From Bacillota bacterium (GTDB lineage: Bacteria > Bacillota > Limnochordia > Darwinibacteriales > Darwinibacteriaceae): a DNA stretch of 20,575 nt. Shown piece after piece: positions 1 to 8,010 of this stretch. The position numbers and the translations under genes were made by a program. The notes beneath the pieces were generated by a model. The model saw only the letters and a list, made by a program, of their open reading frames with translations. It ran no database searches and was not told the origin of the DNA. Every line of letters starts with the position of its first letter. Within the stretch, counting starts at the first letter, position 1. The stretch is taken from positions 1 through 20,575 of the forward strand of contig JAAZLY010000001.1 in NCBI GenBank assembly GCA_012799115.1, in the 5' to 3' direction.

Positions 1-2
1 CA

Positions 3-239
3 ACCTCAATCTGGATTTATCACGACTTGCCAGACAGCGTGGCTCGTTTGCCCCTTAAGGAGCGAACGGGTCATCCTATGATGGAGAGCCTTGTTGCCGA
101 TGGAATTGCCAGGGATCTCAATGCTGCCGCGTATCCCAGTGTGACAATTGCAGGCTCCATGCCTGCCTACGTCATCAAGACGTTTGGTGAGTTAATCCCC
201 TTGCTGGGGGACAGACCCCCCAAAATTTGGCAAGTATAA
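3..239 (+). CDS. C-terminal end of an unidentified protein (partial, 5' end outside window)
   Basis: An open frame enters from the left edge and ends at TAA 237-239, giving about 78 codons with no stop. I do not recognise the family; the visible part is soluble, mixed alpha/beta in character and has no obvious catalytic motif. A TTG at 27 or the ATGs at 78 and 81 could serve as starts, but none has a convincing ribosome binding site and the frame continues upstream, so this is most likely the tail of a longer gene. The last dozen codons (reading GDRPPKIWQV) are encoded by a GGGGACAGACCCC palindrome, so the natural C-terminus may have been altered by that repeat. It lies 19 bases before pepF on the same strand and could be co-transcribed with it. 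Confidence 0.55.
   Translation, partial: TSIWIYHDLPDSVARLPLKERTGHPMMESLVADGIARDLNAAAYPSVTIAGSMPAYVIKTFGELIPLLGDRPPKIWQV
206..230. repeat. GGGG-x-CAGACCCC palindromic element, copy 1
   Basis: GGGGG-ACAGA-CCCCC (206-220) is an inverted repeat followed at once by a second one, CCAAAATTTGG (220-230). The core GGGG[AG]CAGACCCC recurs at 16709-16722. From general knowledge, GGGGACAGACCCC-like motifs occur as dispersed palindromic elements in many bacterial genomes and are often linked to Y1 (REP-type) transposases; no such transposase gene is in this window. Here the element lies inside the last codons of the preceding gene. Confidence 0.5.
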
Positions 240-258
240 CAGAGGACGGAGGACGAAT

Positions 259-2067
259 ATGAAAGAACGACTCACTCGTCAGGAGGTTCCTGAGGAACTT
301 ACCTGGAACTTGAAGGACATTTTCCCCAATGATCAAGCTTGGGAGGCTGCTTTAGCCGGGGTATTGGCTTCTTTACCCACCGTAACCAGCTACCAAGGAC
401 GTCTCCATGAAGGAGGGGCGGTGTTCTTTGCTTGTCTCGAAGCCTTGGAGAAGCTGTCGAAGGAGTTTCTTAAGGTGCGGGGCTATGCATATCTGAAGCA
501 ATCGACAGACGGCAGCGATCCGGCGAACCAGGCCCTGTTAGGCCGTAGCTCTGCAGCGGGCGCGCAGTTTGCGGCTCAGACTGCCTTTGTTCGTTCGGAG
601 GCCTTGGCCTTGCCAGATGGAACCTTGGAGCGTTACATCCAGGAGGAACCACGTCTCCAGGATTTTGAACGCCAGATTCAACAAATGCTTGCAGGAAAGC
701 CCTACCTTCTCTCGCCTGAAACGGAAAAAGCACTGGCGTCATTAGGGGAGGTATTGGGTTCGCCTTCGATGATCTACAACCGTTCCAAAGCATCGGATAT
801 GACCTTTTCGGCTATAGAAGACAGTGAAGGCCAGACCCATCCCATGAGTTTTGCGCTCTACGAGTCGGTGTACGAGCAATCGGCGGATCCGGTTTTGCGC
901 CGCAATGCCTATGCTTCCTTTGTGGAGGGTCTCAAAGGATACCAAAATACATATGGTGCCACCTGGGGGACTGAAGTAAGAAAGAACGTGGTGCTAGCGA
1001 AACTACGAGGTTTTGGATCAGCGACCCATATGTTGCTCCATGATCAAGAGGTTAGTGAAGAGGTGTATCATCGTCTCCATGATGTGATCTTAACGGAACT
1101 AGCACCCCACATGCGGCGCTACGCCAGGCTTCGCAGGGAAGTTCTTGGCCTTGACAAGCTCCTTTATTGCGACATTGAAGCGCCCCTCGATCCTGGTTTT
1201 GCTCCACCTGCTACCTTCGAGTCTGCCAAGGAGATCATTCTAAGCGGCGTCTCAGTGTTAGGAGAAGAGTACCAAGAGATCATTAGGGACGCCCTCAATA
1301 ACCGCTGGATCGACCTTGCAGACAATATCGGGAAATCCACAGGCGCCTTTTGTAGTTCCATTCCCGAAGTACATCCGTACATCTTAGTCACCTGGACAGA
1401 CATGATGCGTTCTGTCTTGCTGTTAAGCCATGAACTGGGCCATGCTGGACACGGAGTTTTGTCCAGCCGTAACCAGCGTTTGTCCAATGTGCGCACTTCG
1501 ATGTTCTTTGTCGAGGCGCCCTCGACCATCAACGAACTTTTGGTTGCCAATTACATCAAATCCCAGACAGATGATGTACGTATGCAGCGCTGGCTGGCTA
1601 TGCAGCTTCTTATGACCTACTATCATAACTTTGTACGTCACCTAATTGAAGGGGAGCTTCAACGGCGTATCTATCGTTTGGCTGAACAGGGTCAGACGAT
1701 TACTGCCAACACTCTGAGTGATGTTCAAGGTGCGATTTTGGAGGAGTTCTGGGGAGATGAACTTGATGTTGATCTAGGCGCAAGACTTACTTGGATGCGG
1801 CAACCCCATTACTATATGGGCCTTTACCCCTACACATATTCTGCCGGACTAACCATTGGAACAGCGGTTGCTCAGGCCATCTTTGCAGAAGGTAAACCCG
1901 CTGTCGACCGCTGGCTTACGGTGCTAAAGGCTGGTGGGACGAAATCGCCGATTGAACTCGCCAAGATGGCTGGTGTGGACATGACAACGGAAGAGCCCAT
2001 TCGCCAAGCTGTAGACTATGTCGGTTCCCTTGTGGACCTGGTGGTTGATAGCTTCGAGAAGGAGTAG
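259..2067 (+). CDS. pepF: Oligoendopeptidase F, M3 family zinc metallopeptidase
   Basis: A cytoplasmic zinc endopeptidase that cleaves short peptides, a typical step in peptide turnover. The 602-residue product has the usual PepF length. The zinc site is HELGH at residues 391-395, followed 28 residues after the first His by the third ligand Glu419 in the family's VEAPSTINE motif. The N-terminal helical part (about residues 1-200) and the C-terminal helical domain with an LYPYTYSAGL stretch are also typical. No signal peptide is seen. The start ATG 259 follows a GGAGGA site about five bases away. It is probably expressed alone or with the partial gene upstream and is closed by a hairpin terminator at 2074. 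The alternative would be another M3B member; the family itself is not in doubt. Confidence 0.95.
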   Translation: MKERLTRQEVPEELTWNLKDIFPNDQAWEAALAGVLASLPTVTSYQGRLHEGGAVFFACLEALEKLSKEFLKVRGYAYLKQSTDGSDPANQALLGRSSAAGAQFAAQTAFVRSEALALPDGTLERYIQEEPRLQDFERQIQQMLAGKPYLLSPETEKALASLGEVLGSPSMIYNRSKASDMTFSAIEDSEGQTHPMSFALYESVYEQSADPVLRRNAYASFVEGLKGYQNTYGATWGTEVRKNVVLAKLRGFGSATHMLLHDQEVSEEVYHRLHDVILTELAPHMRRYARLRREVLGLDKLLYCDIEAPLDPGFAPPATFESAKEIILSGVSVLGEEYQEIIRDALNNRWIDLADNIGKSTGAFCSSIPEVHPYILVTWTDMMRSVLLLSHELGHAGHGVLSSRNQRLSNVRTSMFFVEAPSTINELLVANYIKSQTDDVRMQRWLAMQLLMTYYHNFVRHLIEGELQRRIYRLAEQGQTITANTLSDVQGAILEEFWGDELDVDLGARLTWMRQPHYYMGLYPYTYSAGLTIGTAVAQAIFAEGKPAVDRWLTVLKAGGTKSPIELAKMAGVDMTTEEPIRQAVDYVGSLVDLVVDSFEKE

Positions 2068-2073
2068 TCTACG

Positions 2074-2116
2074 AAAGCTGCCTCAAGCGGTATAAGCCGT
2101 TTCGGGGCGGCTTTTT
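2074..2116 (+). terminator. Rho-independent terminator of pepF
   Basis: Just after the pepF stop, AAGCTGCCTC pairs with GGGGCGGCTT (with two G-U pairs), and part of the inner AGCGG/CCGTTT segment extends the stem. A CTTTTTC tract follows. This is a classic intrinsic terminator position and shape. Confidence 0.75.
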
Positions 2117-2211
2117 CGTGTCTTTGTAGGAGGGCCGGCCAGGCAGGAATGATCAGGCGACTGTGGAACAACTAAGCAGGATTAGGAGTATTGGTCAGAA
2201 AGGAACGAGCG

Positions 2212-3999
2212 ATGAGAAGCGTAAGAAAGTGGCAGCCGGTGAGCGGCGGCTTAATGACAAGATGGGCTAATGAAATTGATATAGAACGTGTCTTGCCCGA
2301 GTATCCGAGGCCGCAAATGGTGAGAAGCGAGTGGCTTAACCTAAATGGACTTTGGAACTACGCGATCACCAAGGTAGAACATGGGCTACTGGAGGAGTTC
2401 TCTCCGGACGGCCAGATTCTTGTGCCCTTTGCGATTGAGTCAGCTCTGTCTGGAGTCAAGAGGGCTTTGCTTCCTGATGAACTACTCTGGTATCAAAGGA
2501 CGTTTTCTCTTCCCCCGGAATGGAACGGTCAGCGCATACTACTTCATTTTGGTGCAGTAGACTGGAGAGCGAACGTCTGGATTAATGGACAGCATGTGGG
2601 GGAACACACAGGAGGGTACTATCCGTTCTCCTTTGATATAACCACCCATTTACGGGAAGGGACGAACGAAATTATCGTCTCCGTTTGGGATGGTACCGAT
2701 GTCCACCGTCTAGAGCGGGGTAAGCAAACGCTCAAACCCGGAGGCATTTTCTACACTGCGGTGTCTGGGATCTGGCAAACCGTCTGGCTCGAGCCTGTTC
2801 CAAAGACCAATATCAAAGCACATCGCATTACGCCCGATCTGGACTCTGAGCGCTTCTTGGTCAGTGTGGAACACAATGGGCCAGGGGATGATCTAGAGAT
2901 TGCGGTTCAGGTATTTGACGGCGCTACGGAAGTGGCCTCTGGGCGCCATAGCGTGGGCGGAGTTCTGGAGCTCGAGGTGCCACAACCTAAACTTTGGAGC
3001 CCTGATTCCCCGTTCTTGTATGATGTCCGAATCGAACTATGGAGCGGTCAAACTGTGGTTGACCGCATTGATAGCTATTGTGGCATGCGAAAGTACAGCA
3101 TAGGCAGGGACAGCCAAGGGGTCCAGCGGCTGCTCATAAACAACCAGCCCATTTTCCAACATGGCGTCTTAGATCAGGGGTACTGGCCCGACGGACTCTA
3201 TACAGCGCCTACCGATGAGGCCCTAGAGTTTGATGTCGCCCTGACCAAGCAACTTGGTTTTAACATGAATCGCAAGCACATTAAAGTAGAGTCCGCACGC
3301 TGGTACTACCATTGTGATAGGCTAGGTGTCATTGTCTGGCAGGATATGATTAGTGGTGGCAAAAACGTCAATATTACCCTAAATGGCATCATTCCCATGG
3401 TGGCTCCAGGATTGAGGATTCGTGATGATAAGTATCGAAAGGTAGGCAGAGAGGAAAAAAGGAGTCGAGACAACTTTGAAAAAGAGCTGAAGGAGATGAT
3501 CGACTGCCTTTATAACTTCCCCTGCATTGCCATGTGGGTGCCCTTTAACGAGGCTTGGGGGCAGTTTGATGCCAAGCGGATCGCGTCTTGGGTTAAGGAA
3601 TGTGATCCGACGCGCTGGGTAGACCATGCTAGCGGCTGGCACGATCAGCGGGTGGGCGATCTGAGAAGTGTGCATACCTATTTCCGCAAGCTAAAAAAGC
3701 CGGTTAAGATCGGTGATCGTCCTTGGGCCATTACAGAGTATGGTGGGTATAGCCTGCCTGTGGCAGGACATCTTTGGGACACGAAGGAGTTTGGCTACAA
3801 GAAGTTTAGTGAAAAGGAAGCCTTTGAACAAGCCTACAAGGAGCTTTTGGATGATCAAGTACAGCCTTTAGTCGCCCAGGGCATGTCCGCAGCCGTCTAC
3901 ACACAGCTGACGGATGTGGAGTCGGAGACGAATGGTTTGGTTACCTATGATCGTAAGGTCGTGAAAGTGGGGGAAGGACATGTTTCATGTCGTGATTGA
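2212..3999 (+). CDS. Glycoside hydrolase family 2 protein (beta-galactosidase/beta-glucuronidase superfamily)
   Basis: A retaining exo-glycosidase with three domains in order: a jelly-roll sugar-binding domain (about residues 30-180, with WLNLNGLW and VWINGQHVGEHTGGY), an Ig-like domain (about 185-275) and a TIM barrel to the end. The acid/base Glu is in PFNEAWGQ (near residue 447) and the nucleophile Glu is in WAITEYGGY (near 509). There is no signal peptide, so a cytoplasmic enzyme acting on imported oligosaccharides is likely; the substrate cannot be told. ATG 2212 has AAGGA seven bases upstream. A TTG at 2191 would add seven residues but its GGAG is only about three bases away. The C-terminus ends soon after the family's usual TYDRKVVKV segment. 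The last 20 bases overlap the next gene in another frame, so the two are probably translationally coupled. Confidence 0.9.
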   Translation: MRSVRKWQPVSGGLMTRWANEIDIERVLPEYPRPQMVRSEWLNLNGLWNYAITKVEHGLLEEFSPDGQILVPFAIESALSGVKRALLPDELLWYQRTFSLPPEWNGQRILLHFGAVDWRANVWINGQHVGEHTGGYYPFSFDITTHLREGTNEIIVSVWDGTDVHRLERGKQTLKPGGIFYTAVSGIWQTVWLEPVPKTNIKAHRITPDLDSERFLVSVEHNGPGDDLEIAVQVFDGATEVASGRHSVGGVLELEVPQPKLWSPDSPFLYDVRIELWSGQTVVDRIDSYCGMRKYSIGRDSQGVQRLLINNQPIFQHGVLDQGYWPDGLYTAPTDEALEFDVALTKQLGFNMNRKHIKVESARWYYHCDRLGVIVWQDMISGGKNVNITLNGIIPMVAPGLRIRDDKYRKVGREEKRSRDNFEKELKEMIDCLYNFPCIAMWVPFNEAWGQFDAKRIASWVKECDPTRWVDHASGWHDQRVGDLRSVHTYFRKLKKPVKIGDRPWAITEYGGYSLPVAGHLWDTKEFGYKKFSEKEAFEQAYKELLDDQVQPLVAQGMSAAVYTQLTDVESETNGLVTYDRKVVKVGEGHVSCRD

Positions 4000-4426
4000 G
4001 CAGACCAAGGAATATGAGCACCGGATGAAATACGATCTTGAAACGAACACCTTTGTTGAGACGGAGTACATGAGTTTGTTCTTCGTTCGGGGCTGTCCTT
4101 ATCCTTACGGATGGTTGAAGGAATCAGGGACCCCGCCTGGTCCCCATTTGGATGTGATTCTTATCTCCTCCAAAGTCTACCTCTTGGGTAGCGAGGAGAC
4201 AGTTAGAGTGATCGGCTGTTTCTTCCGAGCTGATGGGGATCACAAGTTAATTTGCGTACCAAAGGAGCGTACAGAAACGGATTTAGCTGATTTGCCCCAG
4301 AACGAAAGAGATCATCTAGCTCGGCTCTATCCTCACATCAGTGAAGAGCAGGGGGAAGGTTTCTTTGGTGTCGATAGGGCTATGGCAATCGTGGAGGGTT
4401 TCCTGGGCACAAGGAGTGATGCGTAA
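3980..4426 (+). CDS. Divergent class I inorganic pyrophosphatase-like protein
   Basis: This 148-residue protein keeps the outline of soluble family I pyrophosphatases, which hydrolyse pyrophosphate. Visible are MKYDLE (like the KYE strand), YPYGW (like YPxNYGY), a PHLDVILI strand where the family has GDPxDVLV, and ADGDHKLICVP where the family has D-x4-DxKxxAVP. Compared from memory with the E. coli enzyme, Lys17, Tyr43, Asp58, Asp87 and Lys89 match catalytic positions. Two aspartates of the GDGDPxD loop are prolines here, the family arginine before the YP strand is absent, and the spacing around the Asp97 equivalent is shortened. It is also shorter than typical family members (about 170-180). 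It may be weakly active, altered in specificity or a non-catalytic homologue. It starts 20 bases inside the GH2 gene and its TAA overlaps the next ATG (TAATG). Confidence 0.6.
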   Translation: MFHVVIEQTKEYEHRMKYDLETNTFVETEYMSLFFVRGCPYPYGWLKESGTPPGPHLDVILISSKVYLLGSEETVRVIGCFFRADGDHKLICVPKERTETDLADLPQNERDHLARLYPHISEEQGEGFFGVDRAMAIVEGFLGTRSDA

Positions 4427-5160
4427 TGCGCAAGCGGCTATTCTACTTCGTGAGCTGGGCTTTGGTAGTCTTGGGCCTTCCTTTGCTGGGGGTTGCGGCA
4501 ATCTGCCATAAGCTTGGATTTTTGAAGCTACGAACGTCGATTGCAGACCTTTACTTGGCTTATCTGGCCCGGTGCATGATTTGGCTTTCGGGCTCTAAGG
4601 TCAAGGTGGAAGGGCTAGAGAACATTCCAAAAGAGGAGCCTGTTCTTTTTGTCAGTAATCACCAAGGACATTTTGACAGTGCAGTCTTCCTTGCTTACGT
4701 GCGCAAACCAAAGTCCTTTGTGGCCTCCAGTGCGGCCTCAAAGTTCCCGATTTTTAGTATCTGGTTTAAGTATGCCTATACAGTGTATCTTGAAATCGGT
4801 AATGTGCGGCAGAACTATACAGCCCTGGAAGGTGCTAAGGAGATCCTAGGCCAGGGGCGGAGTGTAGTCATCTACCCTGAGGGTGTGATCAGCTCAGGAC
4901 CTGAGACAGGAGAGTTTAAGCGGGGTGCATTCAGGCTGGCGTTTACGGAGGGTGTGCCCATCGTGCCCGTAATCATTGATGGAACTTGGAGGGTGATGGG
5001 CGAGAAGAACGATCAGATTCAGCCGGCTACGATCATGGCCAAAATACTGCCCGCCATTCCAACCCATGGCCTCTCCCGTCAAGACCAACAAGAACTGCCA
5101 GGTCAAGTCCTGGCCATGATTCAAGAGGAGCTGGAATACCTGCAAGGGAAACATCGCTAA
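4426..5160 (+). CDS. plsC: 1-acyl-sn-glycerol-3-phosphate acyltransferase (PlsC family)
   Basis: A membrane-associated lysophosphatidate acyltransferase that adds the second acyl chain in phosphatidic acid synthesis. The 244 residues begin with a hydrophobic segment (about residues 5-28). Next comes motif I NHQGHFD with catalytic His79 and Asp84. Motif III is YPEG (residues 150-153, a variant of FPEGTR), then VPIVPVIIDGTW follows (motif IV region). The length matches short PlsC proteins. The start ATG shares a base with the stop of the pyrophosphatase-like gene (TAATG), so it is coupled to it. The acyl donor (acyl-ACP or acyl-CoA) cannot be read from the sequence, and related acyltransferases such as lipid A or ornithine-lipid types share these motifs. 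Confidence 0.88.
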   Translation: MRKRLFYFVSWALVVLGLPLLGVAAICHKLGFLKLRTSIADLYLAYLARCMIWLSGSKVKVEGLENIPKEEPVLFVSNHQGHFDSAVFLAYVRKPKSFVASSAASKFPIFSIWFKYAYTVYLEIGNVRQNYTALEGAKEILGQGRSVVIYPEGVISSGPETGEFKRGAFRLAFTEGVPIVPVIIDGTWRVMGEKNDQIQPATIMAKILPAIPTHGLSRQDQQELPGQVLAMIQEELEYLQGKHR

Positions 5161-5176
5161 GGCGGATTGCCTAGCG
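5155..5176. terminator. Hairpin between convergent genes, spanning both stop codons
   Basis: CGCTAAGGC (5155-5163) pairs with GCCTAGCG (5169-5176) with one bulged A and a five-base loop. It covers the TAA of plsC and the TAG of the convergent hydrolase gene, which are only 10 bases apart. There are no clear T-runs on either side, so it may be a weak bidirectional terminator or an RNA-end stabiliser. Confidence 0.4.
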
Positions 5177-6232
5177 TAATTCTGAGACGACGGCGTTGTG
5201 GAAGGCGGGTCGTAGTTTGAAGAGTGCTTCGTTGTTGCGCGTAGGATGCACTCGATTGGTTAATAGAATGACATACAGATCTTGTTCTCTGTCGATCCAA
5301 AGGGACGTTCCGGTAAAACCGGTGTGGCCAAGGGCGGAAGCCGACAGTAGATTTCCCCCAGACGAGCCCGGAGTTGGTAGCATCCAACCGAGGGTTCGTC
5401 TGTCGTTTAGCCCTTCGGTAAAGCATCGTTCTAGTAAACGGAGGCTTGATTCGCTCAGTATTACCTTGTCGCCTGCCCGGCCCCCATTTAGGACCATGCT
5501 CGCGAACTTGCCGAGATCAGAAGCGGTAGAGAAAAGTCCAGCGTTGCCACTAATTCCGTGAAGTCCCCGGGCGTTTTCGTCATGTACTTGTCCCCGCAGA
5601 AACTGCTTGGACCTGGGACACCATTCGGTATAAGCAATTCTGGGATAGACTTCTTCGGGCGGATTGTAGCAGGTGTCGTTCATTCCTAAGGGCATGAGCA
5701 CCCTTTGCCTCAACACTTCATGGAGGGGCAAACCCGTTAGGGATTCGATAAGATTGCCCAATAAGATAAAGCCAAGGCAGGAGTATACGACTTGACTACC
5801 TGGTTCATATTCCAAGGTGCAGTTCAGAATCTGCCGGATCATATCACCAGGCTCTTGAGCATCAAGGTAAAGGGGAAGCCAGGCGGGTAACCCGGAAGTA
5901 TGACTGAGGAGCTGGGCGATGGTGATCTGCTCCTTATCCGGAGAGAGGGCTTGCTCTAGATATTGCTGCAAATCCCCGAGGGTGGTATCAAGCTCAATAA
6001 CGCCTTCATCCAAGAGACCAAGGGCTAGAGTGGTCGTTCCTACAACTTTGGTTAACGAAGCGATATCAAAGATCGTATCCGGCGTGACAACCGGGGCTCC
6101 AGGAAAAAATGCCGTGGTACCAAAGGCTACGGGACCATATTGCCTCCCCTGATAGCCCACTTGAGTAACTGCCGCAGATGCATTACGCTCTTGTACAAAC
6201 TCTTCTACTAGTTTAAAGGACTCTAGATTCAT
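5171..6232 (-). CDS. Serine beta-lactamase-fold hydrolase, AmiE-type (putative muropeptide amidase)
   Basis: A class C beta-lactamase/esterase-fold serine hydrolase of 353 residues. The nucleophile motif is SLTK (Ser near 58, Lys near 61). The second motif reads YSC (Tyr near 149) where YxN is usual, and the third is HTG in GHTGFTG near 301-304. A VHDENARGLHGISGNAG block is typical of the subgroup found beside peptidoglycan-recovery genes. In Bacillus subtilis the cluster murQ-murR-murP-amiE-nagZ includes such a protein, AmiE, an N-acetylmuramyl-L-alanine amidase; this gene's place next to nagZ supports the same role. No signal peptide is visible, so it would act in the cytoplasm. ATG at 6232 follows GGAGAATCTATCG. 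It lies 35 bases after nagZ in one operon. It could instead be an esterase or peptidase. Confidence 0.75.
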   Translation of the reverse strand: MNLESFKLVEEFVQERNASAAVTQVGYQGRQYGPVAFGTTAFFPGAPVVTPDTIFDIASLTKVVGTTTLALGLLDEGVIELDTTLGDLQQYLEQALSPDKEQITIAQLLSHTSGLPAWLPLYLDAQEPGDMIRQILNCTLEYEPGSQVVYSCLGFILLGNLIESLTGLPLHEVLRQRVLMPLGMNDTCYNPPEEVYPRIAYTEWCPRSKQFLRGQVHDENARGLHGISGNAGLFSTASDLGKFASMVLNGGRAGDKVILSESSLRLLERCFTEGLNDRRTLGWMLPTPGSSGGNLLSASALGHTGFTGTSLWIDREQDLYVILLTNRVHPTRNNEALFKLRPAFHNAVVSELR

Positions 6233-6267
6233 CGATAGATTCTCCTTTTTCGGATCTACCGCCTCTC

Positions 6268-7830
6268 TTACGCCGGAGAAACGGGAAGTTTGCCTGAAGC
6301 ACGTTCTTTCCCCAGTAAGACCTTTGCTACCTCATCCCAGACTAATGGCCTGCTACCATAACTCGCCAGATACGTGATATCCGCAGGTAACTCTGCCAAT
6401 TCATAGGGCGTACCGCTCCCAACTACAATAATATCTCCACCACCTTGAACCAGTTCGTGCACCAAGCGAGCTTGACCTGGATGGCGGTGGGCATCGGCGG
6501 TTACCACAACGACTTTGTCATAGGCTTGAGCCTGGGATAAGACTTTGCTGTGGTCCTCGGCGGAGACTCCCATCTCCACGGAACAATCCGCTACACTGTC
6601 CAAACCGTTCGCCCTCAGGGAAAGAGTTAACGTGCCCATATCCATTAGGACATCCTCAGCGATATTGGTAGCTTGGCGAAGGGGTTCAACCACTAGTACC
6701 CGTTCCCCCTGGAGAGGTAGATTGTCTTTACTTCGGACCAGGGTCAGACTTTGTCTAATAGCGTCTCTAATGACCTCGATGTGCCCCGGCGACCCCACGA
6801 CAGCAAGCTCTGGCTGTTCCTGGTTGAGAGCCTCTTTAGCCTTTTGAATCCGGGCGAGGGACTCATCGATTCGCTCTTCTGTGATCCGTCCGGAACGCAC
6901 CGCTGCTACGAGGGCTTCGAAGGCGTCGTTCTGTAGCTTCTCGGTGTGACTGACTAAGACAATGTCTGCTCCGGCTTCAATGGCCATGATCGAGGCTTCT
7001 ACGATTCCGTAGGTGTCCTTAACCGCTGCCATTTCCATACAATCTGTCATGACCAGACCGTCAAACCCCATCTCTTCCCGTAGCAGTTTGGTTAGTACCT
7101 GGTAGGAAAGGGTGGAGGGAAGACCAGGGGTAGTTTCAATGGCTGGAAAAACCACATGGGCGGTCATAATCGCCGCAACTCCTTGGGCGATTGCTTCCTT
7201 GAAGGGACGTAGCTCCACTTTATCGAGGCGCTGTCGATCATGGGGAATTACGGGTAATGCCAAGTGGGAGTCGAGATCGGTATCACCATGTCCGGGAAAA
7301 TGTTTTGCCACAGCTGCGACATGCCTTTGATAGCCTCGAATCGCTGCAGCGCCTAACTTGGCAACTCTTTCTGGATCCTCACCAAAGGAACGAACTCCAA
7401 TGACCGGGTTCAAAGGATTGTTATTGACATCGACAACGGGCGCAAGGTTCATGTTGATTCCCATGGCTCGTAGCTCAAGACCAGCTACCCCGCAGGCCTT
7501 TTCTGTCAGCTCTTCACTATCGGCTGCACCTAGAGCCATCGCGCTTGGTAACACAGTTACCCCCGTGGTGATGCGGGCAACAGTCCCTCCCTCTTGATCA
7601 ATGGTGATCAAAAGCTCGCTGCCACTCGGTGAGAGCTTGGCTAGATCCTGAAACTCCTCATTGAGCTCAGCCAGTTGCCTGGGGTTTTCTACATTACGGG
7701 AAAAGTGAATAATGCCCCCCAAATTGTGCTTAACTATATACTCCTTCATGTGGGGAGACACGGAAGTGCCGGTGAAGCCAAACATCAACAATTGACCAAT
7801 CTTTGCCTCTAAAGAAAGCATTCTACTCAC
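6268..7830 (-). CDS. nagZ: Beta-N-acetylglucosaminidase, glycoside hydrolase family 3
   Basis: It cleaves GlcNAc from GlcNAc-MurNAc (muropeptides) in cell-wall recovery. The GH3 barrel (residues 1 to about 340) carries KHFPGHGDTDLDSH (176-189), whose Asp187-His189 pair is the family's unusual acid/base dyad, and nucleophile Asp263 in VMTDCMEMAAV. A C-terminal GH3_C-like domain (about 350-520) is present, as in the two-domain Bacillus type and unlike the single-domain E. coli NagZ. There is no signal or lipobox, whereas B. subtilis NagZ is exported, so a cytoplasmic enzyme is inferred. GTG at 7830 shares a base with the TAG of an upstream permease remnant (TAGTG) and has AAAGGG very close; ATG at 7821 is an alternative start. 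It is followed by the AmiE-like gene 35 bases on. Confidence 0.92.
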   Translation of the reverse strand: MSRMLSLEAKIGQLLMFGFTGTSVSPHMKEYIVKHNLGGIIHFSRNVENPRQLAELNEEFQDLAKLSPSGSELLITIDQEGGTVARITTGVTVLPSAMALGAADSEELTEKACGVAGLELRAMGINMNLAPVVDVNNNPLNPVIGVRSFGEDPERVAKLGAAAIRGYQRHVAAVAKHFPGHGDTDLDSHLALPVIPHDRQRLDKVELRPFKEAIAQGVAAIMTAHVVFPAIETTPGLPSTLSYQVLTKLLREEMGFDGLVMTDCMEMAAVKDTYGIVEASIMAIEAGADIVLVSHTEKLQNDAFEALVAAVRSGRITEERIDESLARIQKAKEALNQEQPELAVVGSPGHIEVIRDAIRQSLTLVRSKDNLPLQGERVLVVEPLRQATNIAEDVLMDMGTLTLSLRANGLDSVADCSVEMGVSAEDHSKVLSQAQAYDKVVVVTADAHRHPGQARLVHELVQGGGDIIVVGSGTPYELAELPADITYLASYGSRPLVWDEVAKVLLGKERASGKLPVSPA

Positions 7831-7955
7831 TACCCTTTCACCCCGCCTAACGTCAGTCCCTTAACAAAGTACTTCTGGAAGGACAGGAAGATATAATCAT
7901 GGCGCTGCTTCAACAGCAACCCCGCTCATCAATAGACCAGAGCCCCCTCAAGAGA
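7830..7955 (-). pseudogene. C-terminal remnant of a carbohydrate ABC transporter permease (MalG/LacG type)
   Basis: On the minus strand, immediately before nagZ, an open stretch from 7925 to the TAG at 7832-7830 ends in FQKYFVKGLTLGGVKG. This is the hallmark C-terminus of the second inner-membrane permease of sugar ABC importers. Upstream, another frame gives GLLMSGVAVEAAP, which resembles the preceding transmembrane segment (normally like LLMAGAVLATLP). Single-base shifts and a TGA at 7928-7926 break the frame, and no further permease sequence is seen. The stop overlaps the nagZ start (TAGTG), the arrangement expected of a formerly coupled operon. I therefore read it as the decayed end of a deleted transporter gene. 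Confidence 0.65.
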
Positions 7956-7974
7956 TTTTCTTCTTACTCTAACA

Positions 7975-7987
7975 AGTGAATTTCACT
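7975..7987. promoter_or_regulatory. 13-base perfect palindrome in the nagZ-murQ divergent region
   Basis: AGTGAA-T-TTCACT is a perfect inverted repeat in the 383-base region between the divergent nagZ and murQ genes. Its size and place suit an operator for a regulator of MurNAc genes, for example a MurR/RpiR-type protein, but no regulator gene is in the window and the assignment is inference. Confidence 0.4.
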
Positions 7988-8010
7988 ATTCCTGGAAAAA
8001 CTCCTCCCTA

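Noticed and set aside
470..945. Minus-strand open frames within pepF
   Set aside because: They lie antisense to a confidently identified gene, have no ribosome site and encode low-complexity, non-family-like peptides.
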